Assembly (NCBI GenBank): GCA_027452205.1
Contig: DAIDGV010000025.1
Location: forward strand, 1 to 64,000
Source of the DNA: a candidate division FCPU426 bacterium
Lineage (GTDB): Bacteria; Oederibacteriota; Muellerivitia; Muellerivitales; Muellerivitaceae
DNA length: 64,000 nt
Reading direction: 5' to 3'
Position numbers and translations under genes: made by a program. The notes beneath the pieces were generated by a model that did not search any database, had not been told where the DNA came from, and saw only the letters and a program-made list of their open reading frames with translations. Numbering within the stretch: the stretch's first letter is position 1; every line of letters begins with the position of its first letter. Shown here piece after piece: positions 46,202 to 55,601 of this stretch.

Positions 46202-47308
46202 TTAGTTGGTCAGGCACTTTTCCGTTTCCTTGTCGAAAATATGGGCCTTCTGCATATTGAAGACCAGTTCGATATCTTGGTTGATCTCGATCTGATCGTA
46301 GCTCGGCACCCGGGCGATGAAGGGGCTCTTGCCCGTGGTCAGATAGACATAGGCTTCCGCGCCGAGGGGCTCGATGATCTCCACCGTCGCGTTGATGGTG
46401 TTGTCCGGCGAGGCGTTGGAGGCGTCCATCTTGTCGTGGATATCCTCCGGACGGATCCCGAGGATGACTTCCCGGCCCACATGGGCTTCCACTTGGGCGG
46501 CGAAGCTATCCGGTAATTTGATCTCGAAATTGTCCTCGTTGAAATAAACGCCCGTGCGCTTCTTCACCAAAGAACCGTCCATGAAATTCATGGCGGGCGT
46601 TCCGATGAAACCGGCCACGAACTTGTTCACCGGCTTCTCGTAAAGGCTGATCGGGTCGGCGATCTGTTGCACCAAGCCGTTGCGCATGACGACGATACGG
46701 TCGCCCATGGTCATGGCTTCCAACTGATCATGAGTGACGTAGATCATGGTGGCTTGCAAACGCTTGTGGAGCTTGGAGATCTCCGCGCGCATTTGAACGC
46801 GCATCTTGGCGTCCAGGTTGGACAGAGGTTCATCGAAGAGGAACACTTTCGGCTTGCGCACGATAGCGCGGCCCAAGGCCACGCGCTGACGCTGACCGCC
46901 CGAGAGGGCCTTCGGTAAACGATGGAGCAATTCTTGGATACCCAGGATGCTGGCCGCTTCCTGCACCCGTTGCCTGATCTCTTCTTTGGGGTACTTGCGC
47001 AGTTTCAGACCGAAAGCCATGTTGTCGAACACGCTCATATGGGGATACAAGGCGTAGTTCTGGAACACCATCGCGATATCGCGATCCTTGGGGGGCACGT
47101 CATTGACCAGGGTATTGTCGATCCACATCTCACCGCTGGTCAGCTCTTCTAAGCCCGCCACCATCCGCAAGGTCGTGGTCTTGCCGCAGCCCGAAGGGCC
47201 GACCAGTACCACGAATTCCTTGTCCTGGATCTCGATGTTGACGTTATTGACCGCGACAACATTCGTTCCGTAAACCTTATTGACGTTGCGTAAAACGACC
47301 TTCGCCAT
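46202..47308 (-). CDS. UgpC/MalK-type sugar ABC transporter ATPase
   Basis: The product (368 residues) has Walker A GPSGCGKTTTLRMVAG, signature LSGGQRQRVALGRAI, Walker B VFLFDEPLSNLDAKMRV and a C-terminal OB-fold regulatory domain (about 240-368, with GIRPEDIHDK), all as in MsmK/UgpC/MalK. These ATPases drive carbohydrate uptake and may serve several transporters. No permease or binding protein is nearby, so it is an orphan or shared ATPase. The ATG at 47308 has GGAGG-type bases upstream. A long leader of about 150 bases is predicted. Confidence 0.93.
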   Translation of the reverse strand: MAKVVLRNVNKVYGTNVVAVNNVNIEIQDKEFVVLVGPSGCGKTTTLRMVAGLEELTSGEMWIDNTLVNDVPPKDRDIAMVFQNYALYPHMSVFDNMAFGLKLRKYPKEEIRQRVQEAASILGIQELLHRLPKALSGGQRQRVALGRAIVRKPKVFLFDEPLSNLDAKMRVQMRAEISKLHKRLQATMIYVTHDQLEAMTMGDRIVVMRNGLVQQIADPISLYEKPVNKFVAGFIGTPAMNFMDGSLVKKRTGVYFNEDNFEIKLPDSFAAQVEAHVGREVILGIRPEDIHDKMDASNASPDNTINATVEIIEPLGAEAYVYLTTGKSPFIARVPSYDQIEINQDIELVFNMQKAHIFDKETEKCLTN

Positions 47309-47463
47309 GGAATCCTCCGCGAAAGGAACCGGATCGCCCCGAGATCTTCGCCGATAACGTTGAAAGCATCGGCCTTCGTCAAGACACTAGCGGATATACG
47401 ATCGAGTACCAAAATAGCTTTCGGCCCTTATTTCCGCCGAAAAGCCCATAAAAACAACGGGTT

Positions 47464-47492
47464 ATTTAAACATCGCCCCCCCACCCTGTCAA
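47464..47492 (-). promoter_or_regulatory. Sigma70-type promoter upstream of the UgpC-type gene with shared 16-mer
   Basis: Minus-strand -35 TTGACA (47487-47492), 17-base spacer and -10 TTAAAT (47464-47469). CCTCTTGGTCGTTGAC (47488-47503) is identical to the sequence at the TPR gene promoter (11173-11188). Confidence 0.6.
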
Positions 47493-47556
47493 CGACCAAG
47501 AGGGCCCAAAGCCCTCAAAAAGGTCCTCAAGACCTTACTCCGACCGCGATTCAGTT

Positions 47557-47570
47557 TATAATCCCACCCC
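47557..47570 (+). promoter_or_regulatory. -10 box placing a leaderless start for the ligase-family gene
   Basis: TATAAT at 47557-47562 ends eight bases before the ATG at 47571, and no ribosome site is present. Transcription would start at or within a few bases of the ATG. The -35 region is weak. Confidence 0.45.
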
Positions 47571-48740
47571 ATGAGCCAACCTTCCTCGATCCGTCGATAC
47601 GATTATTACTCCCTGCTGGCATTCGCCCTTACCGCCGTCGCATCCATCGCCCTGCAGAACTTCGTCTGGATCGCTGTCGCCTTGTTTCTTTTTTCGGCTT
47701 TAAAGGACCATCAAAAGATCGATTGGCCCTCCAACCTTTTTGTGACCGCAACGCTGGTCTTTCTCGCTTCTTATATCCTTGGCTGTATCGTCGGCATCAA
47801 CCCTGCTCAAAGTTTCCAGTCGGTCCATAAATACCTGACCTTCTTACTGATCCTTCCCGTCGGCGCCATGGCCCTCTCGACCCTGGATATCCGCCGGATC
47901 TTTTACTATTTCATCGGGGGCGCGGTTGTTTGTTCGATCTTCGGCATCGGCAAATATTTCATATACCACCAAGACCGCATCGACTCTTTCTCGGGCGACA
48001 AGATGGTCTTTGGCGGCATGCTGATGGTGACTGTCCTTTTCATTACCTGCCTTTTGATCTCCACTCCTAAGAATTACTACTTGTGGGCCAGCCTGGTCAT
48101 CGTTACCTGGGCGCTCATCCTGACCCAGACCCGCGGGGCTTGGGTGGGTGTTTTCACCGGATTCATCCTTCTCACCTGGCGTTTCAACAAAAAATGGCTA
48201 TTGTTGGGTTTGGCCCTGGCCCTGGCCGGCTTCTTCCTTTCGCCCCAGTCCTTTAAGGACCGGGTGGAAAGCATCGTGACCGTTCATTTTGTTTATAACG
48301 ACCAGAACCAAGTGGTCAACGCTACCCAAACCCGGCTTCTCATTTGGAAATCCGGTTTCCAGATCATCAAGGAACATCCGATGGGCATCGGCCAGGGCAA
48401 CCTGGAGGACATCTACCCCAAATACCGCATCGACGCCATCGGCAACGACCCTAACGTGCCCCACCTACATGACAACTTCTTGCAGATCCTTCTCCAAAAT
48501 GGCTGGATCGGCCTGGCGGTCTATTTATTCTGGATCTTTTCTTTTTACTGGGAAGCCCTGCGGTTCAAGTCGTCCGACGAGGAATTGAACCTTTGGAACT
48601 GGATGTTCCTTTGTATGTTCTCCGCGGTGCTGGTCTGGGGTTTGACCGAGTACACCTTCAGCCATCAATTCATGAACATTCAGTTCTTTTTTATGGGGCT
48701 CGCGGTACTGCTTTGGAAGAACAACTCGGTCAAAAGCTAG
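47571..48740 (+). CDS. O-antigen ligase/polymerase family membrane protein
   Basis: The product (389 residues) has ten to twelve membrane segments and a large periplasmic loop near the C-terminus ending NVPHLHDNFLQILLQNGWIG, the H-x-N motif of the Wzy_C/WaaL family. Members either join O-antigen to lipid A-core or polymerise repeat units; the sequence does not decide. TQTRGAWVGVF holds a conserved Arg. It is transcribed apart from the main locus and overlaps folC by 4 bases at the shared CTAG. No Shine-Dalgarno is seen. Confidence 0.88.
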   Translation: MSQPSSIRRYDYYSLLAFALTAVASIALQNFVWIAVALFLFSALKDHQKIDWPSNLFVTATLVFLASYILGCIVGINPAQSFQSVHKYLTFLLILPVGAMALSTLDIRRIFYYFIGGAVVCSIFGIGKYFIYHQDRIDSFSGDKMVFGGMLMVTVLFITCLLISTPKNYYLWASLVIVTWALILTQTRGAWVGVFTGFILLTWRFNKKWLLLGLALALAGFFLSPQSFKDRVESIVTVHFVYNDQNQVVNATQTRLLIWKSGFQIIKEHPMGIGQGNLEDIYPKYRIDAIGNDPNVPHLHDNFLQILLQNGWIGLAVYLFWIFSFYWEALRFKSSDEELNLWNWMFLCMFSAVLVWGLTEYTFSHQFMNIQFFFMGLAVLLWKNNSVKS

Positions 48741-50014
48741 ATCTTCTCCAAACCCTTCAAACCCATTAACTCTCCGCGGCAATCCCCCACTAAATAAAGG
48801 GAACCCGTTATCAAAAGACCGGTCTTTCCTTGCGCTTTAGCCTGGGCCAGTGTCAGGGCCTTTTTCCAATCCTTGACCAAGAGCGCCCGAGAACCTTGGT
48901 TCTCCCAGCAAGAGAACACCTTTTCACCCTTTTCAGCCCGGTCAATGGAAGGTTCGGTCACCACCGCAAGGGCGGCCAGGGGCTTGAGCGCCTTCACAAA
49001 AGCCCGATGGTCTTTATCTTGCAGTTGCCCATTCAAAACAACCCACCTCTGACCCGGATATTTCTTTTGAAGATAAGCGGTCAAGGCCTTGGCCCCATCC
49101 GGATTATGGGCCCCATCCAGGATAACCAAGGGATCGGTTGAAACCACCTCAACCCGGCCCGGCCAACGCATGTCCGAAAAGGACTTTTGAAGGGTTCTGT
49201 CCGAAGTCATCAAATGATCGTTCGTCCGCAGATATTGAATTCCCGCTAGGGCCAGGGCTGCGTTCGTCACTTGGTAGTGCGGTGTCGCCGGAAGGGTGAC
49301 ATCGCCGGAGAAGCCCGGCCCCTCCCAGTGAAGGCCACGGGGTATGGGACCATAATCAAAATCCCATCCCGCCTTCCAAAGCAGCGCCGCCTTTTCCCGG
49401 GCAACCTTTTCAATGGTTCGATAGGCCGCGGGTTCATATTGGACGGTCGCGACGAATTCGCCCGGTTTGATGATGCCCGCCTTTTCCCAGGCGATCTTTT
49501 CGACGGTCTTCCCCAGGATGGCCTGATGTTCCAACCCAACGGGAGCGATGAGGGAAACTGCCGGGTTTTGAATGACATTGGTCGCGTCAAGCCGGCCACC
49601 TAAACCTACTTCCAGCACCACCCAATCCACTTTCTGTTCTTGGAACCAGCAAAAGGCGATGGCCGTCAGGGCCTCGAAATGGGTCGGGTAATGGCCCAGC
49701 TGTTTTTTGACCGTTTCGCAGGCAGTTAAGACCTTGGCCGAAAACCGGTCAAAGTCCTGAGTGCTGATCCAGGCGCCATTGATACGGAACCGTTCACGGA
49801 TATCACAAAGATGGGGCGAGGTATAAAGTCCGGTCTTATAGCCGGCTTGTTTGAGGAAGGAAGCGGTAAAAGCGCAGGTCGAACCCTTGCCGTTGGAACC
49901 GGCCACATGGATATAGCGAAGACCGACTTGGGGATTACCCAAGACCGACAAAAGGGTTTGAGTGGTCTCTAAGCCGAATCGCCAACCGAACTTTTCCAGC
50001 GATTCCAGCTTCAT
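48737..50014 (-). CDS. folC: Bifunctional folylpolyglutamate/dihydrofolate synthase
   Basis: This Mur-ligase-like enzyme adds glutamate to dihydropteroate or tetrahydrofolate. The product (425 residues) shows the P-loop HVAGSNGKGSTCAFTASFL, TSPHLCDIRERFRING, LEVGLGGRLDATN and DGAHNPDGAKAL. It lies 7 bases after accD, the common accD-folC pair. The ribosome site is weak, which suggests translational coupling to accD. Confidence 0.95.
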   Translation of the reverse strand: MKLESLEKFGWRFGLETTQTLLSVLGNPQVGLRYIHVAGSNGKGSTCAFTASFLKQAGYKTGLYTSPHLCDIRERFRINGAWISTQDFDRFSAKVLTACETVKKQLGHYPTHFEALTAIAFCWFQEQKVDWVVLEVGLGGRLDATNVIQNPAVSLIAPVGLEHQAILGKTVEKIAWEKAGIIKPGEFVATVQYEPAAYRTIEKVAREKAALLWKAGWDFDYGPIPRGLHWEGPGFSGDVTLPATPHYQVTNAALALAGIQYLRTNDHLMTSDRTLQKSFSDMRWPGRVEVVSTDPLVILDGAHNPDGAKALTAYLQKKYPGQRWVVLNGQLQDKDHRAFVKALKPLAALAVVTEPSIDRAEKGEKVFSCWENQGSRALLVKDWKKALTLAQAKAQGKTGLLITGSLYLVGDCRGELMGLKGLEKI

Positions 50015-50021
50015 GGACGGG

Positions 50022-50861
50022 TCAGGCGCCGAAGAACTTCAGGTAATTCCCCAGGGAAGCTTTCAGGTCTTGGCGTTGGACGATGACGTCCACAAAGCCA
50101 TGGTCGAGCAGGAACTCGGACCGTTGGAAACCCTTCGGCAATTTTTGGCGGATGGTCTGTTCGATGACCCGGGGACCCGCAAAACCGATCATGGCCGCCG
50201 GTTCGGCGATGTTCAGGTCGCCCAGCATGGCGAAAGAAGCGGCCACGCCACCGGTGGTAGCGTCGGTGAGGACCGAGAGATAAGGCAAGCCATGCTCGCC
50301 TAAACGGGCCAAAGCCGCGGAGATCTTGGCCATCTGCATCAAGGAAAAGATACCTTCTTGCATCCGGGCGCCGCCCGAAGCGGAGATGATGACCATTCCA
50401 CATTTGCGCAAGATCGCTTGTTCAATGGCGCGCGTCATTTTTTCCCCGACCACGATACCCATACTGCCGCCCATGAACTGGAATTCCATGATAGCGATAC
50501 AGGTGGGTTGGCCGTTGATCTTGCCGAACCCGGTCACGACCGCGTCGTTCATGTTGGTCTTTTCGCGGCCCTTGGCGTACTTGGAGTCATATTCAGGGAA
50601 ATCCAGGGGATTTACCGACAACAGATTCTCGTCGAACTCTTGGAAGGTACCCGAATCCACCGTCAGGTAAAGGCGTTCCAGGGAGGACAGTTGATTGTGA
50701 TAGCCGCAATTAGGGCAAACCTTCAGGTTCTTATCCAGGTCCTTGTTATAGAGGACTGACGAACAGGCCTTGCACTTGGTGTACAGACCTTGGGGAACAT
50801 GGACCTGTTTCTTCCCCTCGGCCCGGGCGATCTGATTTTTCGGCTTTTTGTACCAAACCAC
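50022..50861 (-). CDS. accD: Acetyl-CoA carboxylase carboxyltransferase subunit beta
   Basis: This subunit and AccA transfer the carboxyl group from biotin to acetyl-CoA, the first step of fatty acid synthesis. The product (279 residues) has the N-terminal zinc ribbon (C-K-A-C at about 31-34 and C-P-N-C) and the carboxyltransferase crotonase fold with MGGSMGIVVGEK, SASGGARMQEG and DATTGGVAASFAMLGD. The start is GTG at 50861 with GGAG six bases upstream. It follows trpA after a repeat-bearing 100-base gap. Confidence 0.96.
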   Translation of the reverse strand: MVWYKKPKNQIARAEGKKQVHVPQGLYTKCKACSSVLYNKDLDKNLKVCPNCGYHNQLSSLERLYLTVDSGTFQEFDENLLSVNPLDFPEYDSKYAKGREKTNMNDAVVTGFGKINGQPTCIAIMEFQFMGGSMGIVVGEKMTRAIEQAILRKCGMVIISASGGARMQEGIFSLMQMAKISAALARLGEHGLPYLSVLTDATTGGVAASFAMLGDLNIAEPAAMIGFAGPRVIEQTIRQKLPKGFQRSEFLLDHGFVDVIVQRQDLKASLGNYLKFFGA

Positions 50862-50872
50862 GTTGAACTCCG

Positions 50873-50966
50873 TAATTTTTAATTATGAATGTTGAATTCT
50901 AAATTGATGTCGTTTCCGCTTCGCGGAAACTTCCATAATTCAAAATTTTAAATTCAAAATTCATCA
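50873..50966. repeat. Element D: inverted A/T-rich short-period repeat with central hairpin
   Basis: Two A/T-rich arms built from AATTATGAAT/TTGAATT phrases (50873-50909 and 50934-50966) lie in inverted orientation around a perfect 8-bp hairpin GTTTCCGC-TTC-GCGGAAAC (50912-50930). It fills the trpA-accD gap and reaches the trpA stop codon. Confidence 0.7.
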
Positions 50967-51761
50967 TTTCAGTTTCCCGACCACTTGCCGGCAGAACGAC
51001 TCAACATTCTTGCCGATCTGGGATACCTTCCAGGTTTCGATCTTTTTGACCAAAGCGCTGGCGATAATGACCCCATCCGCCACTTGGCCCACCTGCCCCG
51101 CTTGTTTGGGGTTCGAGATACCAAAACCCACCACGATGGGGGTTTTCAAACGCTTGCGTAGGTCCGCCAGGGTCTTCAAAAGGCCGGGTGCCAGGCTTTT
51201 GCGGGCTCCCGTGACCCCGGTGACCGAGACATAATACAGAAAAGGGGCCCCCTGGGCATCGGCCTTCTTCACCCGTTGGGGGCTGGAAGTGGGCGCAATA
51301 AAAGGGATTAAGCTAAGACCCTTTTGGTTCAGCACCTTCTTGGGGCCCACCGACTCTTCCAAAGGCAGGTCCGGAACGATCGCCCCATCCCCGCCCGCCA
51401 CCGCTAAGTTGTAAGCGAATTTTTCCCAGGTCATTTGTTCGATCATGTTCAGGTAAGTCATCACCAAGAGCGGTTGCTGATAGCCCTTCAAGCGGAGGGC
51501 CTTGATCAAACGGAAGACATCCAAAAAATGGGTGCCGTGGTCCAAAGAATACTGGGTGGCCTTTTGGAGGGTCGGCCCATCCGAAATGGGGTCTGAAAAA
51601 GGAACTCCCAGTTCCAAAGCTGCCGCGCCTCCCTTTAAAGCGCCTTCCGCCGCCGCTAAGGACGCCTCGAAGGTCGGATAGCCCACGCAGAAGTAAGGCA
51701 AGAATAATCCCTTCTTGTTCCGGCGGGCATCGGCCATCAGTTGATGAAGATGTTGGCTCAT
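50964..51761 (-). CDS. trpA: Tryptophan synthase alpha chain
   Basis: TrpA cleaves indole-3-glycerol phosphate and passes indole to TrpB. The product (265 residues) is a TIM barrel with ALELGVPFSDPISDGPTLQKA (catalytic Glu49-type residue), IVPDLPLEE with the catalytic Asp, and VVGFGISNPKQAGQV. It starts at 51761, 15 bases after trpB, in the order trpD-C-F-B-A. Confidence 0.97.
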   Translation of the reverse strand: MSQHLHQLMADARRNKKGLFLPYFCVGYPTFEASLAAAEGALKGGAAALELGVPFSDPISDGPTLQKATQYSLDHGTHFLDVFRLIKALRLKGYQQPLLVMTYLNMIEQMTWEKFAYNLAVAGGDGAIVPDLPLEESVGPKKVLNQKGLSLIPFIAPTSSPQRVKKADAQGAPFLYYVSVTGVTGARKSLAPGLLKTLADLRKRLKTPIVVGFGISNPKQAGQVGQVADGVIIASALVKKIETWKVSQIGKNVESFCRQVVGKLK

Positions 51762-51776
51762 AAGTGGAGGGGACCC

Positions 51777-52973
51777 TTAAGCGTATTTCGAACCCAGGCG
51801 TTGCAAGGCGGTGTTCACATCCTTATCGCCCCGGCCCGACAGGTTCACGATGATGATCGACTTCTTGCCCATCTTGGGCGCCAGCTTCAAAGCGTAAGAG
51901 ACCGCGTGGGAACTTTCTAAAGCCGGCAAGATGCCTTCGGTCTGCGCCAAGGTTTGGAAAGCCTCCAACGCTTCGTTGTCGGTCACGGAAGCATAGGTCG
52001 CCCGGCCTGTATCGCGCAAATAACTGTGTTCCGGGCCCACGCCCGGATAATCCAACCCCGCGGAGATGGAATGGGTCTCGGCGATCTGGCCTTCAGGAGT
52101 TTGCAGCAAATAGCTGCGGCTGCCATGCAGGATGCCCGGCTTACCCTTGGCCATGGTGGCCGCGTTGCGGGGGGTGTTCAACCCATCTCCCGCCGCTTCC
52201 ACGCCGTACATTTTGACTTTCTTGTCTTTGAGGAAGGGATAGAACAGACCGATCGCGTTCGATCCGCCATTCACGCATGCTACCAAGGCATCCGGTAGGC
52301 GGCCTTCAGCCTTCAGTATCTGACGGCGGGCTTCCTCGCCGATGACCTTTTGGAAATCACGGACCATCATGGGGTAAGGATGCCCGCCGACCGAGGAACC
52401 GATCAGGTAATAAGTGGTCTTCACGTTGGTTACCCAGTCGCGCAGGGCTTCGCTGGTGGCGTCTTTGAGGGTCTTGGTACCGGAGGTGACCGAGTGGACC
52501 TTGGCTCCAAGTAGTTTCATTCGAAAGACATTGAGGGCCTGGCGGTGAACATCCTCTTCACCCATATAGACCTCGCATTGCAGGCCAAAGAGGGCGCAAA
52601 CGGTAGCGGTGGCCACCCCATGCTGTCCGGCCCCGGTCTCGGCAATGATGCGCTTTTTACCCATGCGTTTGGCCAGAATGATCTGTCCCAAGGCATTGTT
52701 GATCTTGTGGGCCCCGGTATGGTTCAGGTCTTCCCTTTTCAGGTAGATCTTGGCGCCTTTGGCCTTTTTCGTCAGGTTCGCCGCGAAGGTCAGCGGGGTC
52801 GGACGGCCGTCATAATTGGTCAGGTAGTATTTAAGCTCTTTTTTGAAAGAGGGGTCTTTGCTGAACTTGGCGTAAGCGTCGATCAGCTGCTGATGGGCCA
52901 CCATCAGGGTTTCGGGCACATATTGCCCGCCATAAGCGCCGAAATAGCCTTTTGAATTGGGAACGGATGTCAT
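51777..52973 (-). CDS. trpB: Tryptophan synthase beta chain
   Basis: TrpB condenses indole with serine using pyridoxal phosphate. The product (398 residues) has [14 protein letters not shown], the PLP lysine in [27 protein letters not shown], the phosphate loop [11 protein letters not shown] and the C-terminal LSGRGDKD. The ATG at 52973 has GAGG five bases upstream. This is TrpB1, the form that partners TrpA. Confidence 0.98.
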   Translation of the reverse strand: MTSVPNSKGYFGAYGGQYVPETLMVAHQQLIDAYAKFSKDPSFKKELKYYLTNYDGRPTPLTFAANLTKKAKGAKIYLKREDLNHTGAHKINNALGQIILAKRMGKKRIIAETGAGQHGVATATVCALFGLQCEVYMGEEDVHRQALNVFRMKLLGAKVHSVTSGTKTLKDATSEALRDWVTNVKTTYYLIGSSVGGHPYPMMVRDFQKVIGEEARRQILKAEGRLPDALVACVNGGSNAIGLFYPFLKDKKVKMYGVEAAGDGLNTPRNAATMAKGKPGILHGSRSYLLQTPEGQIAETHSISAGLDYPGVGPEHSYLRDTGRATYASVTDNEALEAFQTLAQTEGILPALESSHAVSYALKLAPKMGKKSIIIVNLSGRGDKDVNTALQRLGSKYA

Positions 52974-53025
52974 AAAAACCTCACCAAGAGTTGGAGCGGT
53001 ATTTTCGTCTATTTTGTGGAGAATT

Positions 53026-53652
53026 TCAGCGTAATTTAAAAGCTTTGCGGGCCTGGACCACGAATTTTTTGACCTTTTTAGGGTCTTTCATCCCAGGGCT
53101 CACCTCGACCCCGCTGGCCACATCCACCCCGAACACCTTCGAGGCGCGAATGGCCTTTTGAACGTTCTCGGAGTTCAAGCCGCCCGCCAACAAGACCGGG
53201 GCCGGTAATTCGGCGACCGCTTTTTTAGCCCAAGCAGGCTCAAAGCTTTTACCCGTGCCGCCGCGAACGCCTTTGTGAAACGAGTCCAACAAGAAAGCCG
53301 CGACCTTATATTTTTTGTAGGTCCGGTGGGTGGTTCGGTTCTTCATGCGGATAACCTTCATCACCGGCACATGGATCTGTTCGCAATAGGCGGCCTTTTC
53401 GTCGCCATGCAATTGCACCGCTTGAAAACCGCAGAACTTGATGAGCTTTTTAACTTTGGCTAAAGGTTCGTTCACGAAAACACCAACCGGGGTCAAATAA
53501 GGCGGGACGAGCTTGATGAGCTTCTTGGCTTGGGCCGGGGTGATCTTGCGGGGACCTTGCGACATTTGAAACCCGATGGCGTCCGCGCCGGACTGGGCCA
53601 CCAGGCGGACATCTTGAGGGCGGGTCACCCCGCAAATTTTGACCCTAAACAT
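53026..53652 (-). CDS. trpF: Phosphoribosylanthranilate isomerase
   Basis: This TIM-barrel enzyme converts phosphoribosylanthranilate to CdRP. The product (208 residues from the preferred ATG) begins [17 protein letters not shown] with the catalytic Cys, has [14 protein letters not shown], the Asp in [18 protein letters not shown] and [11 protein letters not shown]. The frame extends to 53682, but the ATG at 53652 fits the family start. Repeat element A lies immediately upstream, between trpC and trpF. Confidence 0.95.
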   Translation of the reverse strand: MFRVKICGVTRPQDVRLVAQSGADAIGFQMSQGPRKITPAQAKKLIKLVPPYLTPVGVFVNEPLAKVKKLIKFCGFQAVQLHGDEKAAYCEQIHVPVMKVIRMKNRTTHRTYKKYKVAAFLLDSFHKGVRGGTGKSFEPAWAKKAVAELPAPVLLAGGLNSENVQKAIRASKVFGVDVASGVEVSPGMKDPKKVKKFVVQARKAFKLR

Positions 53653-53669
53653 AGGATTGAACCCTTTCA

Positions 53670-53755
53670 CCACAGAGTACACAGAGTTAAATCTTTATTC
53701 TAAAACAACCAATCTTTAAGCCACACTCTGTGTACTCCGTGTACTCTGTGGTTAA
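53670..53755. repeat. Element A: inverted CACAGAGTA repeats between trpC and trpF
   Basis: The left arm (53670-53690) has two 9-nt units of CACAGAGTA type; the right arm (53725-53755) has three, in inverted orientation (CACAGAGTA, CACGGAGTA, CACAGAGT). The trpC stop codon TAA lies at the right edge (53752-53754). Confidence 0.8.
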
Positions 53756-54534
53756 ATTGTTGGCATTAAAGCTTTTACCGCCGCCTCGACATCCTTTTGA
53801 GTCATAAAAGCTTCGCCCACCAAAATGGCGGAAGCGCCGTTCTTTTGAAGCAGCAAAGCATCTTCCCGGGTAAAGATGCCACTTTCACTGACAACCGGCA
53901 ACCCAGCGGGCAAACCCTTCATCAGGTTCAGCGAAGTCTGCAAAGTTACCGTGAAGTCATTGAGGTTGCGGTTATTGATACCCAGCAATTGGATATTGGC
54001 CTGAAGAGCGGTTTCCAATTCTTTTTCATCGTGCACTTCTACCAACACCGCCATTCCCAGGCTTTGGGCCAAGGTTTGCAGGTCTTTCAATTGACCCAGG
54101 GAGAGCATGGCCACGATCAAAAGAATGGCGTCGGCGTTGGCCTCGCGCGCCTCATAAACCTGGTGTTCGTCGATAATGAAATCTTTACGAAGGGCTGGCA
54201 ACCCCGAAGCGTCCTTCGCCTTTTGGATATTGGCCAGAGCGCCTTGGAAATATTGGACGTCCGTGAGAACCGACAGAACTTGCGCCCCGCCCTTGGCATA
54301 AGCCTGGGCCAGGGGCTCGATCTGAAAATCAGGCCGCAAAACACCCTTCGAAGGGCTGGCTTTCTTCAGTTCGGCGATCAGGGACAATTTGCCAGGGCGG
54401 TGCAAAGCCCCTTTAAAGTCCTTCGGGGCCTTTTGAGAACGCGCGCCTTCTTTCAAGGACACCAATCCCCTATCCCGCTTTAAACGGGAGACCTCTTCTT
54501 TTTTGGTTTCACCGATCTGGGCCAAGATGCTCAT
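53752..54534 (-). CDS. trpC: Indole-3-glycerol phosphate synthase
   Basis: This TIM-barrel enzyme closes the indole ring from CdRP. The product (260 residues) has LIAELKKASPSKGVLRPDF with the catalytic Glu and Lys, VLTDVQYFQG, LRKDFIIDEHQVYEA, GINNRNLNDF and VSESGI. Its ATG overlaps the trpD stop by 4 bases. Its stop codon borders repeat element A. Confidence 0.97.
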   Translation of the reverse strand: MSILAQIGETKKEEVSRLKRDRGLVSLKEGARSQKAPKDFKGALHRPGKLSLIAELKKASPSKGVLRPDFQIEPLAQAYAKGGAQVLSVLTDVQYFQGALANIQKAKDASGLPALRKDFIIDEHQVYEAREANADAILLIVAMLSLGQLKDLQTLAQSLGMAVLVEVHDEKELETALQANIQLLGINNRNLNDFTVTLQTSLNLMKGLPAGLPVVSESGIFTREDALLLQKNGASAILVGEAFMTQKDVEAAVKALMPTI

Positions 54535-55544
54535 GAGTGGGACACTTCCGCCAAGGTTTTCAGGGCTTTTAAGGCCTTGCCAGAATCGATGGCTTCTTCC
54601 GCCAAAGCCCGCCCGCCTTTGAGGTCCGGCGTCTTACCCGCTACATAGAAACCGACCGCCGCGTTCATGACCACCGCGTCCCGCTTGGGGCCCTTTTCCC
54701 CGTTCAAAATGGCCGTCAATATCTTGGCGTTGCTGGCCGCGTCGCTGCCCTGTAAGTCATTCAAGGACCCCGGCTTGAACCCGAAGGTTTCAGGAGTAAT
54801 ATCCGTTTGTTTGACCGGTCCGCCAGCTCGGGCTTCGAATAAGGTGGTCACTCCGGCATTGGAAACTTCGTCCAATCCCTCGGCGCTGTGAAGGGAGATC
54901 ACTCTCTCGCTTCCCGACTTCACTAGGACCTCGGCAATGAGCTTGGCCTTTTCTTTGTCGAAAACCCCAATGACCTGATGTTTGACCGAGGCCGGGTTAC
55001 ACATCGGCCCTAAGATGTTAAAGATGGTCCGAATACCCAATTCCTTACGGATAGGGCCGACATTCTTCATCGCCGGGTGGTAATGGGGGGCGAACAAAAA
55101 GGCGATTTTCGCTTCTTTAAGACACTTCTCAACGATAAGAGGGGACGGGTCCAACTTCACGCCCAAGTTATCCAGCACTTCGGCGCTGCCGCATTGACTG
55201 CTGGCCGCCCGGTTGCCGTGCTTGGCCACCACTACCCCGCCCCCGGCCAAAACCAGGGAAGCGGTCGTGGAGATATTAAAAGTACCCCGGTGGTCGCCCC
55301 CGGTGCCGCACATATCGATGGCGTTCAAACCTTCGGCATTGATCCGCACCATCTTCTCCCGCATGGCTTTAACGCTGCCGATCACTTCCAGGGCAGTTTC
55401 GGTCTTATAGCTTAAAAAGGTGACATAGCTGGCCAACTGGGCAGGCGTGGCTTTACCTTCGAAAATTTCGAGGGTGCAGTCGTAAGCCTCTTGCTCGGTC
55501 AGCGACTGTTTTTGTGAGAGTTTGACCAGCATTTCCCGGATCAT
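54531..55544 (-). CDS. trpD: Anthranilate phosphoribosyltransferase
   Basis: TrpD joins anthranilate to PRPP. The product (337 residues from the preferred ATG at 55544, with AAGGA six bases upstream) has DMCGTGGDHRGTFNISTTAS, HGNRAASSQCGSAEVL, RKELGIRTIFNILGPMCNP and VISLHSAEGLDEVS. It starts the visible trp operon. trpE and trpG, needed to make anthranilate, are not in the window. Confidence 0.97.
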   Translation of the reverse strand: MIREMLVKLSQKQSLTEQEAYDCTLEIFEGKATPAQLASYVTFLSYKTETALEVIGSVKAMREKMVRINAEGLNAIDMCGTGGDHRGTFNISTTASLVLAGGGVVVAKHGNRAASSQCGSAEVLDNLGVKLDPSPLIVEKCLKEAKIAFLFAPHYHPAMKNVGPIRKELGIRTIFNILGPMCNPASVKHQVIGVFDKEKAKLIAEVLVKSGSERVISLHSAEGLDEVSNAGVTTLFEARAGGPVKQTDITPETFGFKPGSLNDLQGSDAASNAKILTAILNGEKGPKRDAVVMNAAVGFYVAGKTPDLKGGRALAEEAIDSGKALKALKTLAEVSHS

Positions 55545-55572
55545 GGGAGTTCCTTTGATGAAATGAGGAGTC

Positions 55573-55601
55573 ATTCTACAGACCCTATAAAGCTTTTTGA
55601 A
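55573..55601 (-). promoter_or_regulatory. Promoter candidate of the trpDCFBA operon
   Basis: The -35 TTCAAA (55596-55601), 17-base spacer and -10 TAGAAT (55573-55578) predict a start near 55566 and a 22-base leader, too short for an attenuator. The -35 box lies at the edge of repeat element B. Confidence 0.4.

Noticed and set aside
47500-47536. Two small hairpins (gagggc/gccctc and aaggtc/gacctt) as a terminator
   Set aside because: No T-tract on either strand and they lie upstream of both divergent promoters; any role is unclear.
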